Translations under genes and position numbers: made by a program
Assembly: GCA_026014905.1 (NCBI GenBank)
Contig: JAOZHK010000033.1
Coordinates: 1-7,284, forward strand
Source of the DNA: Candidatus Bathyarchaeota archaeon
Lineage (GTDB): Archaea; Thermoproteota; Bathyarchaeia; RBG-16-48-13; GCA-020355125
Direction: 5' to 3'
DNA length: 7,284 nucleotides
The notes under the pieces: model-generated
The model's database searches: none
Told to the model about the DNA's origin: nothing
Seen by the model: only the letters and a program-made list of their open reading frames with translations
Shown here: piece after piece, positions 1-6,945 of the stretch
Position numbering within the stretch: the stretch's first letter is position 1
Layout of the letters: every line of letters begins with the position of its first letter

Positions 1-1
1 T

Positions 2-391
2 CGCTGTTGGACAGCTGTCGCCGCACGTGCCGCAGGACACATAGCTATCGATCCACCCTACCCATCACTTCAAGATAAAGAAGGCTTCTTGAAAGACTCA
101 CTAGCCGGGCGACAACTTGGTTTTGAAGGACGAATGCTCATCCATCCCAATCAAATAGAACCCAGTCACGAAGCTTACGCACCAACCAAAGAACAAGGCG
201 ACTATGCTAGAGAAGTAAAAGAAGTTTTTGAACAAGCTTTGAGTGAAGGTAAAGCCTCCATTGCACTTCGAGGGCAAATGATCGATGTCGCCGTTTACCG
301 AACACAAATGGATGTCCTTGCCGCTGCTGAAGCTGTCGAACAATGGACGAAAGATAAAGCTGAACGGAAAAAACAACGAGAATCTTCCTAA
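2..391 (+). CDS. CitE/HpcH-HpaI family CoA-ester lyase, C-terminal part (5' end outside window)
   Basis: The reading frame is open from the left edge to TAA at 389-391, giving 129 residues of the C-terminal part of a protein. It matches the end of the CitE-like (citrate lyase beta subunit, malyl-/citramalyl-CoA lyase) branch of the HpcH/HpaI aldolase family. An Ala-rich helix is followed by GHIAIDPPYPSLQD, the usual acidic substrate/Mg-loop region, then LGFEGRMLIHPNQI, the family's C-terminal signature, a helix with regular acidic and basic residues, and GQMIDVAVY before the last helix. These enzymes cleave or condense C-C bonds in CoA thioesters such as malyl-CoA, citramalyl-CoA or citryl-CoA in the cytoplasm. 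The substrate cannot be told from this fragment. An internal TTG at 89 is not the real start, because homology runs upstream of it without a break. The charged tail (KDKAERKKQRESS) is probably lineage-specific. Family assignment is firm; the exact reaction is unknown. Confidence 0.88.
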   Translation, partial: RCWTAVAARAAGHIAIDPPYPSLQDKEGFLKDSLAGRQLGFEGRMLIHPNQIEPSHEAYAPTKEQGDYAREVKEVFEQALSEGKASIALRGQMIDVAVYRTQMDVLAAAEAVEQWTKDKAERKKQRESS

Positions 392-398
392 CCCCCCC

Positions 399-412
399 TT
401 TTCTTTTCTTTT
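399..412 (+). terminator. T-rich archaeal-type terminator after the lyase gene
   Basis: Eight bases after the lyase stop codon, following a run of seven C, lies TTTTCTTTTCTTTT. T tracts directly after stop codons are the usual intrinsic termination signal in archaea and need no hairpin. The AAAACGTTTT palindrome at 413-422 and the CAGATA/TATCTG hairpin at 434-450 follow it. Confidence 0.6.
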
Positions 413-433
413 AAAACGTTTTGTAAAATTTTT

Positions 434-450
434 CAGATAAGGAATATCTG
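434..450. repeat. Short inverted repeat CAGATA-5-TATCTG
   Basis: A perfect 6-base inverted repeat with a 5-base spacer (AGGAA) lies between the lyase terminator and the next gene's promoter. It could be a small RNA hairpin at the end of the lyase transcript or an operator for the following gene. Short perfect repeats like this also arise by chance in AT-rich spacers. Confidence 0.3.
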
Positions 451-518
451 CCCGCAATTATTCTAACGCTCTAATTAACTAGCAGAGAATATGTAGTACT
501 GTTTTTTACCTGACAGCA

Positions 519-560
519 GAACTTATATGCACCGAGTTTCGTTTCTATCGAAGAGGAATC
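519..560 (+). promoter_or_regulatory. Candidate TATA box and ribosome binding site for the thiamine-diphosphate enzyme
   Basis: CTTATATG at 522-529 resembles an archaeal TATA box and follows a purine-rich AGCAGAA that could act as a BRE. Transcription starting about 25 bases downstream would begin near 550, giving a leader of about 15 bases. That leader would include GAGG at 553-556, eight bases before the TTG start, as a Shine-Dalgarno-like site. Spacing fits archaeal promoters, but the TATA match is partial. Confidence 0.45.
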
Positions 561-564
561 TACA

Positions 565-2229
565 TTGAAAGGCGGACAAATTATATCCAAAATCTTGAAG
601 ATGGAAGGCACTGACTTTGTACCTCACTATCCTTATGTTCCTGTCATGGGAGAACTGCTAGATGAAGGAATACGTGTTGTCACAACCCGTCATGAAAGAA
701 CAGCAGTTGCAATGGCTGACGCTTATACACGGTTCTCGATGGGGCATAAAAATGGTGTCGCTATGTGTCAAGTCGGATGGGCTGCTCATAATCTACTCGG
801 AGGGCTAGGTCAAGCGTTTGACGATTTATCACCGATGCTCATGATGCCAACAGGATGGACTATGGATTCACTTGATAAACGCGTGTTTGATTCAACTAAA
901 GAGTTTGTCTGGGTTACCAAATGGGCTGCACGTCTCAACAGCACTGGCAACATCCAAGATCTAATGAGAATGGCCTACACCCGATTAAGAACGGGGCGCC
1001 CTGCACCTGTACTTCTGGAGATGATGCGCGATGCGATCGGGGGAAAGATCCCGGATGCTGACTTCACGTATCAACCTGTGACCGGGTGGAAATATCAAGC
1101 GAATCCTCGTGATGTTGAAGTCGCTGTCCGAGCATTACTTAATGCAAAAGCCCCGGTTTTCTATGTCGGAGACGGTGTACTACAAGCTGATGCATGTAGT
1201 GAATTAAGAGAATTGGTTGATCTAGTGCATGTCCCTGTTATCACTAGTATGAAAGGAAAAAGCGGATTCCCCGAGACACATCCTCTCTCCCTTGGAATGA
1301 GAGGTCGCGCCCTTTGGCTGTGTATGGGAAGAGCAGATCTTGTTTTTGGAATTGGGACAAGCATGTCAGGAGCGTTTGGTCCTCCAGTGCCAGCTGGAAA
1401 AAGCATCATAATATGCAATATCGGTGAATATGATGTAAACCTCTATCATAAAGCTGATCATGCGGTGATTGGCGACGCGAAGCTCGTGCTCCAACAACTC
1501 ATCGCCGAAGTCAAACGCCAGACCAATGGAACCGGGCGAAAGCGAAACACAGCGTTAGAAAGTGAGATTGCCGGTGAGAAAGACCTTCAAATGAAAGAAT
1601 GGATGCCTACATTCACCTCGTCAGCTAAACCCATTAATCCCTACAAAGTTATTTGGGATATGCTTCAGACCTTTGATACAGAGAACACAGTGATTACCCA
1701 TGAAGCAGGCAGCCCACGAGAACAGCTAACAGCTGTTTGGGAATCCACCGTACCAAGAAGTTATCTTGGTTGGGGTCATACAACAAACTTGGGCTTTTCA
1801 TGGGGAGCAGCAATGACAGCAAAACTCATGTGGCCCGAGAGACTTAGTGTCAGTTGGGTTGGCGATGCGGGCATGGGACATAACGCCATGGAAATGGAAA
1901 CCGCTGTTCGCGAGGAATTACCCATCTTAACCGTGGTGAGCAACAACTCTGGTTATGCCGTCTATGGACCCAAGCGAACGTCGGCACTCGGTACCATTGA
2001 ACCTAAAATGGTATCCCCCAGTTCGATAATTAGCTACGCAAAAGTCGCTGAAGGATTGGGCTGGTACGCAGAACGAATCGAGGAACCTGATGAAATTATT
2101 CCAGCGTTAAAACGGAGTATAAAAGAAGTCAATGCCGGTCGACCAGCCATGGTCGAAGTCATTACTAGCTTTGAACCTCGACGTATTAGCACAGCTATTC
2201 CCGATGGTTATCAGCCTGGAAAGCTTTAA
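565..2229 (+). CDS. Thiamine-diphosphate-dependent enzyme, acetolactate synthase / 2-hydroxyacyl-CoA lyase superfamily
   Basis: This 554-residue protein has the three-domain plan of the acetolactate synthase (IlvB) superfamily and a normal length for it. The N-terminal PYR domain (about 1-165) has the catalytic Glu in TRHERTAVAMADAY (E44), which activates the ThDP pyrimidine ring. The central domain (about 180-315) carries APVFYVGDGV and the SMKGKSGFPETHP segment. The C-terminal PP domain (about 355-535) has the Mg/diphosphate motif starting at GDAG (433-436) and ending with N460-N461. These enzymes decarboxylate or ligate 2-oxo acids or cleave 2-hydroxyacyl-CoA; I cannot assign a substrate. 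No ilvN-type regulatory gene is adjacent, and the active-site region diverges from typical anabolic synthases, so branched-chain amino acid synthesis is not the default guess. The start is TTG: it is the only ATG, GTG or TTG codon in frame between the upstream stop (511-513) and ATG 601, and the residues it adds (MKGGQIISKILKMEG) match the family's N-terminus. The upstream CoA-ester lyase suggests shared carbon metabolism, by inference. Confidence 0.9.
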   Translation: MKGGQIISKILKMEGTDFVPHYPYVPVMGELLDEGIRVVTTRHERTAVAMADAYTRFSMGHKNGVAMCQVGWAAHNLLGGLGQAFDDLSPMLMMPTGWTMDSLDKRVFDSTKEFVWVTKWAARLNSTGNIQDLMRMAYTRLRTGRPAPVLLEMMRDAIGGKIPDADFTYQPVTGWKYQANPRDVEVAVRALLNAKAPVFYVGDGVLQADACSELRELVDLVHVPVITSMKGKSGFPETHPLSLGMRGRALWLCMGRADLVFGIGTSMSGAFGPPVPAGKSIIICNIGEYDVNLYHKADHAVIGDAKLVLQQLIAEVKRQTNGTGRKRNTALESEIAGEKDLQMKEWMPTFTSSAKPINPYKVIWDMLQTFDTENTVITHEAGSPREQLTAVWESTVPRSYLGWGHTTNLGFSWGAAMTAKLMWPERLSVSWVGDAGMGHNAMEMETAVREELPILTVVSNNSGYAVYGPKRTSALGTIEPKMVSPSSIISYAKVAEGLGWYAERIEEPDEIIPALKRSIKEVNAGRPAMVEVITSFEPRRISTAIPDGYQPGKL

Positions 2230-2239
2230 ACCCTCATCC

Positions 2240-2264
2240 TCTTTTCTTTTTTTATTATTTTTTT
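2240..2264 (+). terminator. T-rich terminator after the thiamine-diphosphate enzyme
   Basis: Beginning 11 bases after the TAA stop is a pyrimidine tract containing T4, T7 and T7 runs broken by C or A. This is typical of archaeal intrinsic termination and implies the downstream transporter has its own promoter. No strong TATA box is visible in 2265-2354; the AT-rich AAAGATTAATATTG around 2290-2303 is only a weak candidate. Confidence 0.6.
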
Positions 2265-2354
2265 AATTCGTGACATGCGCATTTAAGCAAAAAGATTAAT
2301 ATTGTTTCTCTTGTTTCGTGGTTAATACCAGCTAATGCGACAGGATGTTCAATT

Positions 2355-3557
2355 GTGAAATCCCAGAGACCTTTTTATCTGAATTTAGGGATCTTATGGG
2401 GCGTTTTTTTTGTCGGCTTTAGTGTTCGTATGGCTATCATTATTACCATGCCATTAATTCGAGAAGATCTGCAAATATCACTATCTCAAGCTGGGCTTCT
2501 ACTATCTATCACTAGTATGGCATATGGATTGATTCAGTTTCCTGCAGGAATATTGACAGATAAATATAACGAGAAAACCCTCTTGATCTTCGTATCTTTG
2601 GCTCTCGCGGTTGCCTTAATCAGTATAAGTGCATCAACAGATCTCCTGTTTTTAGCCCTTGCATTATTATTGATGGGGTTAACTGTTGGATTCAGTTCTC
2701 CAGTTAGCTTTTCAATATTGTCTAAAAAGGTTAAACAACGAACTGGAACCATTTTTGGCATTTATAACACTGCGCCATCATTCGCCCAGTTTTTTGGAAC
2801 AAATATTTCCAGTATTCTCGCTGTGCAATATAATTGGCACTGGGTCTTTTACTTATGGATCATACTCGATATGGTTTTATGTATCCTTATCTGGCGATTT
2901 ATCGCTGGAGACGACGAAAGATCGCTTTCAGCATCTCTTGATAAAACTACTTTCAGTACCTTGTTATCCAATAAAGCGTTAATGGGTTTTTTGGTTACAT
3001 TTATAGCTCATAGTGTGTGTGCATTCTCCGCGTTATCAATGAATCCCCTCTATATGGTTGAGATACACAAACTCGATGTCACTACAACTGCAACGATCTA
3101 TGGAACCACGCGTTTACTGGGATTTTTAGGATCCTTCCTTGGCGGCTATCTCTCAGATCGAATTTCCAAAGTAAAATTATTATTGATATCTTTAACTGTA
3201 ACCGCGATTAGCATCTACCTTTTTGCAGTATTACCGTTTAATCCTTTGTTGATAGTGATTATGGGGATCCAGGCGGTTTCTATTAATGTATTTTTTCCAA
3301 TCATTTATGCCGTAATTTTTCAGCTAACGTCGCCCACGATTCGTGGCAAAGCCCAAGGCTTCTATAACTCCGTCGCATTTACTATTGGGGGGCTCGCTCC
3401 ATTTATTATGGGTATCATTACAGATGAATCCTCGTTTACTCTAGCCTTTATGTTCCCTCCGGTAGTTGCTGGGTTAGGAATAGTTTGGACCTTACTCCTA
3501 ATGAAAAAAGGCTACTCCGAACAATTAGCCCATAATTCGTTCAAAAACATGTCTTAA
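2355..3557 (+). CDS. Major facilitator superfamily transporter (12 TM)
   Basis: This 400-residue integral membrane protein has the length and hydrophobic pattern of a 12-helix MFS carrier. Helices fall roughly at 8-30, 43-63, 76-95, 97-118, 133-155, 161-182, 207-229, 245-265, 274-293, 296-320, 335-355 and 362-384. MFS motif A occurs after helix 2 (GILTDKYNEK, 65-74) and its counterpart after helix 8 (GGYLSDRISK, 263-272), reflecting the two six-helix halves. A central hydrophilic loop (about 183-204) separates them. The start is GTG at 2355; the next in-frame ATG (residue 26) would cut helix 1, so GTG is preferred. Its ribosome binding site is weak (AGGA at 2342-2345). The substrate is not evident. 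Uptake or export of an organic acid linked to the upstream metabolic genes is possible, but drugs or other small molecules fit equally well. The stop lies 9 bases from the stop of the convergent ribophorin homolog. Confidence 0.9.
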   Translation: MKSQRPFYLNLGILWGVFFVGFSVRMAIIITMPLIREDLQISLSQAGLLLSITSMAYGLIQFPAGILTDKYNEKTLLIFVSLALAVALISISASTDLLFLALALLLMGLTVGFSSPVSFSILSKKVKQRTGTIFGIYNTAPSFAQFFGTNISSILAVQYNWHWVFYLWIILDMVLCILIWRFIAGDDERSLSASLDKTTFSTLLSNKALMGFLVTFIAHSVCAFSALSMNPLYMVEIHKLDVTTTATIYGTTRLLGFLGSFLGGYLSDRISKVKLLLISLTVTAISIYLFAVLPFNPLLIVIMGIQAVSINVFFPIIYAVIFQLTSPTIRGKAQGFYNSVAFTIGGLAPFIMGIITDESSFTLAFMFPPVVAGLGIVWTLLLMKKGYSEQLAHNSFKNMS

Positions 3558-3566
3558 GCGTGCTAA

Positions 3567-5288
3567 TCACGATATTAATTTGTTCAAGTCATAGACTATG
3601 TCATCAATTGTGGCTTTAATTCGTTGCAGGTTTTTGTCACGATCTGATTTCTCTTGTTTATAAGCATTGGAAGATAGTCGCCCTCGTCTTAGTTGGGTAC
3701 GTAATCGAGTAATCTCAGTCCGTGTAGCCTGATATTCGGTCTCGGCTTGTGTTAATCGGGTTATATGTTCTCGGAATTGTGTTCCTAAGGCGGACACCCG
3801 TTTGTTAAGGGTCGTTATTTCGTTAGTTATTGTGCCGAGTCGTTGAATAAGTATTCGACGACGACGATTGAAGTCTTTTCGGCGTATCCGTCTATTATCA
3901 AAGTCGTTTTCAAGAGTTTCAATCTGGTTCCAGAGACCTGTACGCTCACCGCAGGCTTCGACTAGCGTCTGCACTAAACTAATGTTTGGATCGGGTATAG
4001 CAGTGGTTGGTATCTGTTTTTGTTTTCGAATATAAATAATTGCGGCAAAGCCAAGTATGACAACACCTAGCCAAAGTGTGGGACGAAAAGCAGCCCAGAA
4101 GATGTTGAACTCATATTGAAGAGAAAGCGAGAAGATTGTGAAGGGCGTGACTTTCTGCGGTGCGTAAGAGATTGAAGGTGTTAACAGAGCGGATGTATTT
4201 AATGGTGTGGGAGTTACTTGGAGATATTTTGCGCCTTCAGGGAGCGTTACCTGGATCGTTTGTTTGTCAATTATGAAATTCTGGCTGGATAAAACCTGGA
4301 GATACAGCGATAATGCGCCAAATGGAGAGGCTGCTGTCAAGTGTTCTTGTGTTGGTTGCTGGTAATGAATCGTAACGGTATACACATCCCGGGTTGGAGA
4401 TGTTCCTTCGTCTCCGCGTAACGGATATCGAAACGTGACTCGTGCAACTGTTGATCCACCTTGTTTAGATACAGTTTGAGATACTGATAAAGACCCAAAA
4501 TTGTCGTAAGCTGTGACGTCATCAGTATCAGGTGGAAGTGGAAAGTCGAAGACGCGTACGCGCGCGTTTCCAGTATTGCGAATGTGATAGGTATCATAAA
4601 ACAATGAGTTCCCCCATGAATCTAAAATGATGTTTCGTACAGCGAAAGGACACTCTATGACCATTTGAGATCCAGAGTATGTAGCCCAGCCAGTGAGATT
4701 ATAATTCGCTTGTAAGGGAGTTAGGATCGTGTTTGTGGTGTTTCCCCAACTACTATTAGTAAACGCGGTACCTTCTGCAAAACTTAATCTAGATTCACAT
4801 GAAGTTACGTTTGAAGTCACAGCAGGGTACTCAGGAAAGTAGACAGTGTTTTCGAAGTTAGTGCTGTTGTACGCAGTCAATTCGGAAAATACGTATGTCA
4901 CAGAAATATCGTAGGTAGAGCCAACATCGATGTTCTGTGGAAATATTATATCGAACCAATAAATGTTGGTGGCGGGATCCAAGCCAATGAGGTCGATAGA
5001 TATTGGGTTTGAGGCACTGGATTGTGCTGTTATTCCTTCAAAGTGTTTAGATAGAGTATCTGGGAAACCGATTTGGAAGTGATTTATGGGCGTTGCGCCG
5101 GTATTGAGTATTGAGATTGTGTCGTTGATAACTACTAATCCTCCAGATGTAATTTTGATGTCGTGTGTGATGGCTATTTCAGGTTGATTAGCAGCCCAGA
5201 CTGGATCGAAGTGTGTAATAAGTGGAAAACTAAGGAGAAGAAAAATGCATAACCTGAAGTAAATTAAGGTATCATTTTTTAGATTCAG
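3567..5288 (-). CDS. RPN1: Ribophorin I homolog, oligosaccharyltransferase subunit, with signal peptide and CTG start
   Basis: Read from CTG at 5286-5288, this is 573 residues, close to human ribophorin I (about 607). A signal peptide (basic residues K4 and R12, hydrophobic core 13-24, probable cleavage near WAA 31-33) precedes a beta-rich extracellular region (about 35-400). One transmembrane helix (403-421) is followed by IRKQK, then a highly charged, coiled-coil-like cytoplasmic tail (about 436-573). From memory, signatures shared with eukaryotic ribophorin I include SWGN (224-227), LPEGAK (349-354), the helix position, ERTGLWNQIE after it, and the AYKQEK...IDDIVYDL terminus. In eukaryotes the protein is a non-catalytic subunit of the complex that N-glycosylates proteins beside Stt3. 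Seven N-x-S/T sequons lie in the outer domain (N55, N141, N160, N178, N183, N197, N364), so it may itself be glycosylated. No ATG, GTG or TTG exists in frame between the upstream stop (5292-5294) and TTG 4982, and that TTG would remove the signal peptide. GGTG at 5296-5299 sits 7 bases before the CTG. Confidence 0.85.
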   Translation of the reverse strand: MNLKNDTLIYFRLCIFLLLSFPLITHFDPVWAANQPEIAITHDIKITSGGLVVINDTISILNTGATPINHFQIGFPDTLSKHFEGITAQSSASNPISIDLIGLDPATNIYWFDIIFPQNIDVGSTYDISVTYVFSELTAYNSTNFENTVYFPEYPAVTSNVTSCESRLSFAEGTAFTNSSWGNTTNTILTPLQANYNLTGWATYSGSQMVIECPFAVRNIILDSWGNSLFYDTYHIRNTGNARVRVFDFPLPPDTDDVTAYDNFGSLSVSQTVSKQGGSTVARVTFRYPLRGDEGTSPTRDVYTVTIHYQQPTQEHLTAASPFGALSLYLQVLSSQNFIIDKQTIQVTLPEGAKYLQVTPTPLNTSALLTPSISYAPQKVTPFTIFSLSLQYEFNIFWAAFRPTLWLGVVILGFAAIIYIRKQKQIPTTAIPDPNISLVQTLVEACGERTGLWNQIETLENDFDNRRIRRKDFNRRRRILIQRLGTITNEITTLNKRVSALGTQFREHITRLTQAETEYQATRTEITRLRTQLRRGRLSSNAYKQEKSDRDKNLQRIKATIDDIVYDLNKLIS

Positions 5289-5336
5289 GGTCTAGCACCA
5301 CAATTGTTTGTGCATAGCATTCAATAAAAAGCCTAG

Positions 5337-5398
5337 GTTTTTTAAAAGTTCCTTTTACCCCACATGTAACAGAGCAGAAAATGTTTCTATTTTTATAA
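5337..5398 (-). promoter_or_regulatory. Candidate TATA boxes for the ribophorin homolog
   Basis: Read on the minus strand, two TATA-like elements lie upstream of the CTG start. TTATAAAAAT at 5398-5389 would give a leader of roughly 80 bases. TTTTAAAAAA at 5347-5338 would give a leader of about 28 bases containing the GGTG ribosome binding site. The nearer one fits the short leaders common in archaea better. The sequence alone cannot decide between them. Confidence 0.35.
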
Positions 5399-5432
5399 TG
5401 TTAAAGGAGGTTATAGGGCACAACGAGGATAG

Positions 5433-5474
5433 GATGACGCACACGTCTTTTTACGTACGCGCGTGCGGGTCATC
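5433..5474. repeat. Imperfect hairpin with an alternating purine-pyrimidine tract
   Basis: Within the 276-base spacer between the two minus-strand genes, GATGACGCAC (5433-5442) pairs with GTGC-GG-GTCATC (5463-5474) with a two-base bulge. Two more CG pairs lie inside (5444-5445 with 5460-5461), around a loop of about 14 bases. The right arm overlaps a strictly alternating purine-pyrimidine run from 5452 to 5467. On the minus strand it lies about 90 bases after the methylthiotransferase stop and well upstream of the ribophorin promoter candidates, so it could be a 3' end structure or a protein-binding site. No other gene is supported in 5289-5564. Confidence 0.4.
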
Positions 5475-5564
5475 AGCTGGTTCGTATACTTGTGGAAAAA
5501 TCGTGAAATGGTAGTTATTTACGATGATTATTTTACTCTGCATCCTTTGCACTCTTTGGAGAAG

Positions 5565-6860
5565 TTATTTCATGAGCTGGGCATCAAGGTACGTTGAGTG
5601 TATGTTCGTTACTCGAACATTGATGAAACGCCCCCTGAGATTTGATGACGTTTTAAGTATTAATGGCTTATATGCGTGGTTCCGGGCTATCCACGAAGCG
5701 CCTCGTCCTTTTTCATCTACTAACGCTGAACCTTCCCATTGACACCAAATTTTATTTCGTTGATAAGTTAGATGGTGCGCTAATTGACTTATTCGTTTGC
5801 TGCGTTGTTTGATTACTTGAGATTTAAGCTGTGGCATTTTGGAGGCAGGTGTATGGGGGCGTGAAAAAAATTTTGAGATGTTAACTACGTCAGGATTTAT
5901 CGTTTGGAGAAGATTGCATGTCTCTTTGAAAGCTTTTTCTGTTTCTCCTGGAAAGCCACAGATAACGTCTGTTGCGAGGGTTATACACGGAAAGGTTTTG
6001 CGAAAACACGTGACAACGTGTTTAAATTCAGTTACTGTATACTCGCGGTTCATCATCTGGAGTGTATCATCATCCCCGCTTTGAACAGGAAGGTGTATGA
6101 ATTTGAATATTTTAGGGCTTTTAAAAACGTCAATCAGCTCAGGTAAGAGTGGAAAAACGTGATTGGGGTTCATCATTCCCACTCTGATCCAGAACTGCCC
6201 TTGAACTTGACTCAGTTGTGTGAGGAGCTCGACAAGACTTGCTGCACGATCGAGGCCATATGCACTTGTGTCTTGAGCGGTTAACCATATTTCCTGAATT
6301 TGATCTGTTATCGCGTGTTCCATTCGTTTACGAATGTGGTTTATGGGATATGAGACTAATGATCCTCTCGCGTGTCGTACACAGCAATACGTGCATGTAC
6401 CTAAACAGCCTTCAGCAATTGAAATGATCTCGATGAGAGGGTTGATATGAAGCCTGGGATTCTGTAGCTTGTTTATGGATTGTGAAGAGAGCCAAATCTG
6501 ATGTTTTTCTCCATCTTGCGCTAGAGTAATGGCTTCAGGCAAATGGTGAAGGCTATGAGGATCGAGGATTGCTGAAAAATCAGGTGCAGCTTTGCGGACT
6601 GCTGGTAAATTAATTTTGGGGAGACACCCTGTAATGATTAGATTGCCATTTAAATGATTATAATAGCTTAACTTAGTAAGTAGTCGGTTTTCTGTTGCTT
6701 TTTTCACGCCACACGTGTTAACAAGAATAATATCTGCTAATTGCGGGTTCCTGACCAACACCGTTTTTTTCTTGATTAAATGGGCTAACAAGATCTCAAA
6801 ATCGAACTTGTTTGCCGTACATCCGTGATTTTCTGCATAAACGCGTAATGGGGAAGCCAA
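5565..6860 (-). CDS. mtaB: tRNA t6A37 methylthiotransferase, archaeal/eukaryotic (CDKAL1/e-MtaB) type
   Basis: This 431-residue radical-SAM enzyme of the MiaB/RimO family adds a methylthio group to C2 of t6A37, giving ms2t6A next to the anticodon of ANN-decoding tRNAs. The N-terminal UPF0004 domain (about 5-110) has the three Cys that hold the auxiliary 4Fe-4S cluster: C14 (HGCTANK), C50 (NTCGVKKATENR) and C79 (TGCLPK). The radical-SAM core (about 140-345) has C152-x3-C156-x2-C159, followed by HARG. Other family motifs are TAQDTSAYGLD (194-204), LPVQSGDD (257-264), DVICGFPGET (298-307) and SRPHTPASKM. The C-terminal TRAM RNA-binding domain spans about 372-431. NTCGVK..TENR and AQDTSAYG.D point to the archaeal/eukaryotic branch rather than bacterial MiaB. 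All cluster ligands are present, so it should be active. The start is TTG at 6858-6860: no other start lies in frame before the upstream stop (6897-6899), and a strong AAGAGGT site sits six bases upstream. Confidence 0.93.
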   Translation of the reverse strand: MASPLRVYAENHGCTANKFDFEILLAHLIKKKTVLVRNPQLADIILVNTCGVKKATENRLLTKLSYYNHLNGNLIITGCLPKINLPAVRKAAPDFSAILDPHSLHHLPEAITLAQDGEKHQIWLSSQSINKLQNPRLHINPLIEIISIAEGCLGTCTYCCVRHARGSLVSYPINHIRKRMEHAITDQIQEIWLTAQDTSAYGLDRAASLVELLTQLSQVQGQFWIRVGMMNPNHVFPLLPELIDVFKSPKIFKFIHLPVQSGDDDTLQMMNREYTVTEFKHVVTCFRKTFPCITLATDVICGFPGETEKAFKETCNLLQTINPDVVNISKFFSRPHTPASKMPQLKSQVIKQRSKRISQLAHHLTYQRNKIWCQWEGSALVDEKGRGASWIARNHAYKPLILKTSSNLRGRFINVRVTNIHSTYLDAQLMK

Positions 6861-6866
6861 AGTAGA

Positions 6867-6873
6867 ACCTCTT
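6867..6873 (-). promoter_or_regulatory. Ribosome binding site deciding the TTG start of the methylthiotransferase
   Basis: On the minus strand AAGAGGT lies six bases before the TTG at 6860. It complements the usual 3' end of archaeal 16S rRNA and supports TTG as the true start. Confidence 0.7.
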
Positions 6874-6945
6874 TTGAGTGAACGCGACTTATTTTCTCAG
6901 GTTTTAATGATTTGTGTCTTAAGGAATAGTACAGTTTCTTATCAG

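Noticed and set aside
101..457. 118-codon minus-strand frame over the lyase fragment
   Set aside because: It lies antisense to a frame with clear CitE-family motifs, and its product is low-complexity Phe/Ser-rich with no recognisable domain.
391..564. Possible tRNA or riboswitch in the spacer before the thiamine-diphosphate gene, such as a TPP riboswitch
   Set aside because: No CTGAGA-type TPP riboswitch core or tRNA T-loop pattern is visible; the region reads as terminator plus promoter.
1161..1418. Minus-strand frame inside the thiamine-diphosphate enzyme
   Set aside because: It is fully antisense to a well-supported gene and has no family resemblance.
2686..2982. 98-codon plus-strand frame overlapping the transporter
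   Set aside because: It overlaps helices 4-6 of a well-supported MFS protein in another frame and has no independent support.
4980..4982. TTG at 4982 as the start of the ribophorin homolog
   Set aside because: The upstream in-frame sequence encodes a signal peptide and continuous outer domain; starting here would remove the secretion signal from a type I membrane protein.
5308..5514. Plus-strand small frame in the 276-base spacer, including a 26-codon version from ATG 5434 preceded by GAGG
   Set aside because: The product has no recognisable features, it lies antisense to the probable ribophorin promoter, and it coincides with the hairpin. A GAGG near an ATG is expected by chance.
5839..6427. 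Several plus-strand frames over the methylthiotransferase
   Set aside because: They are antisense shadows of a gene with all catalytic motifs intact.
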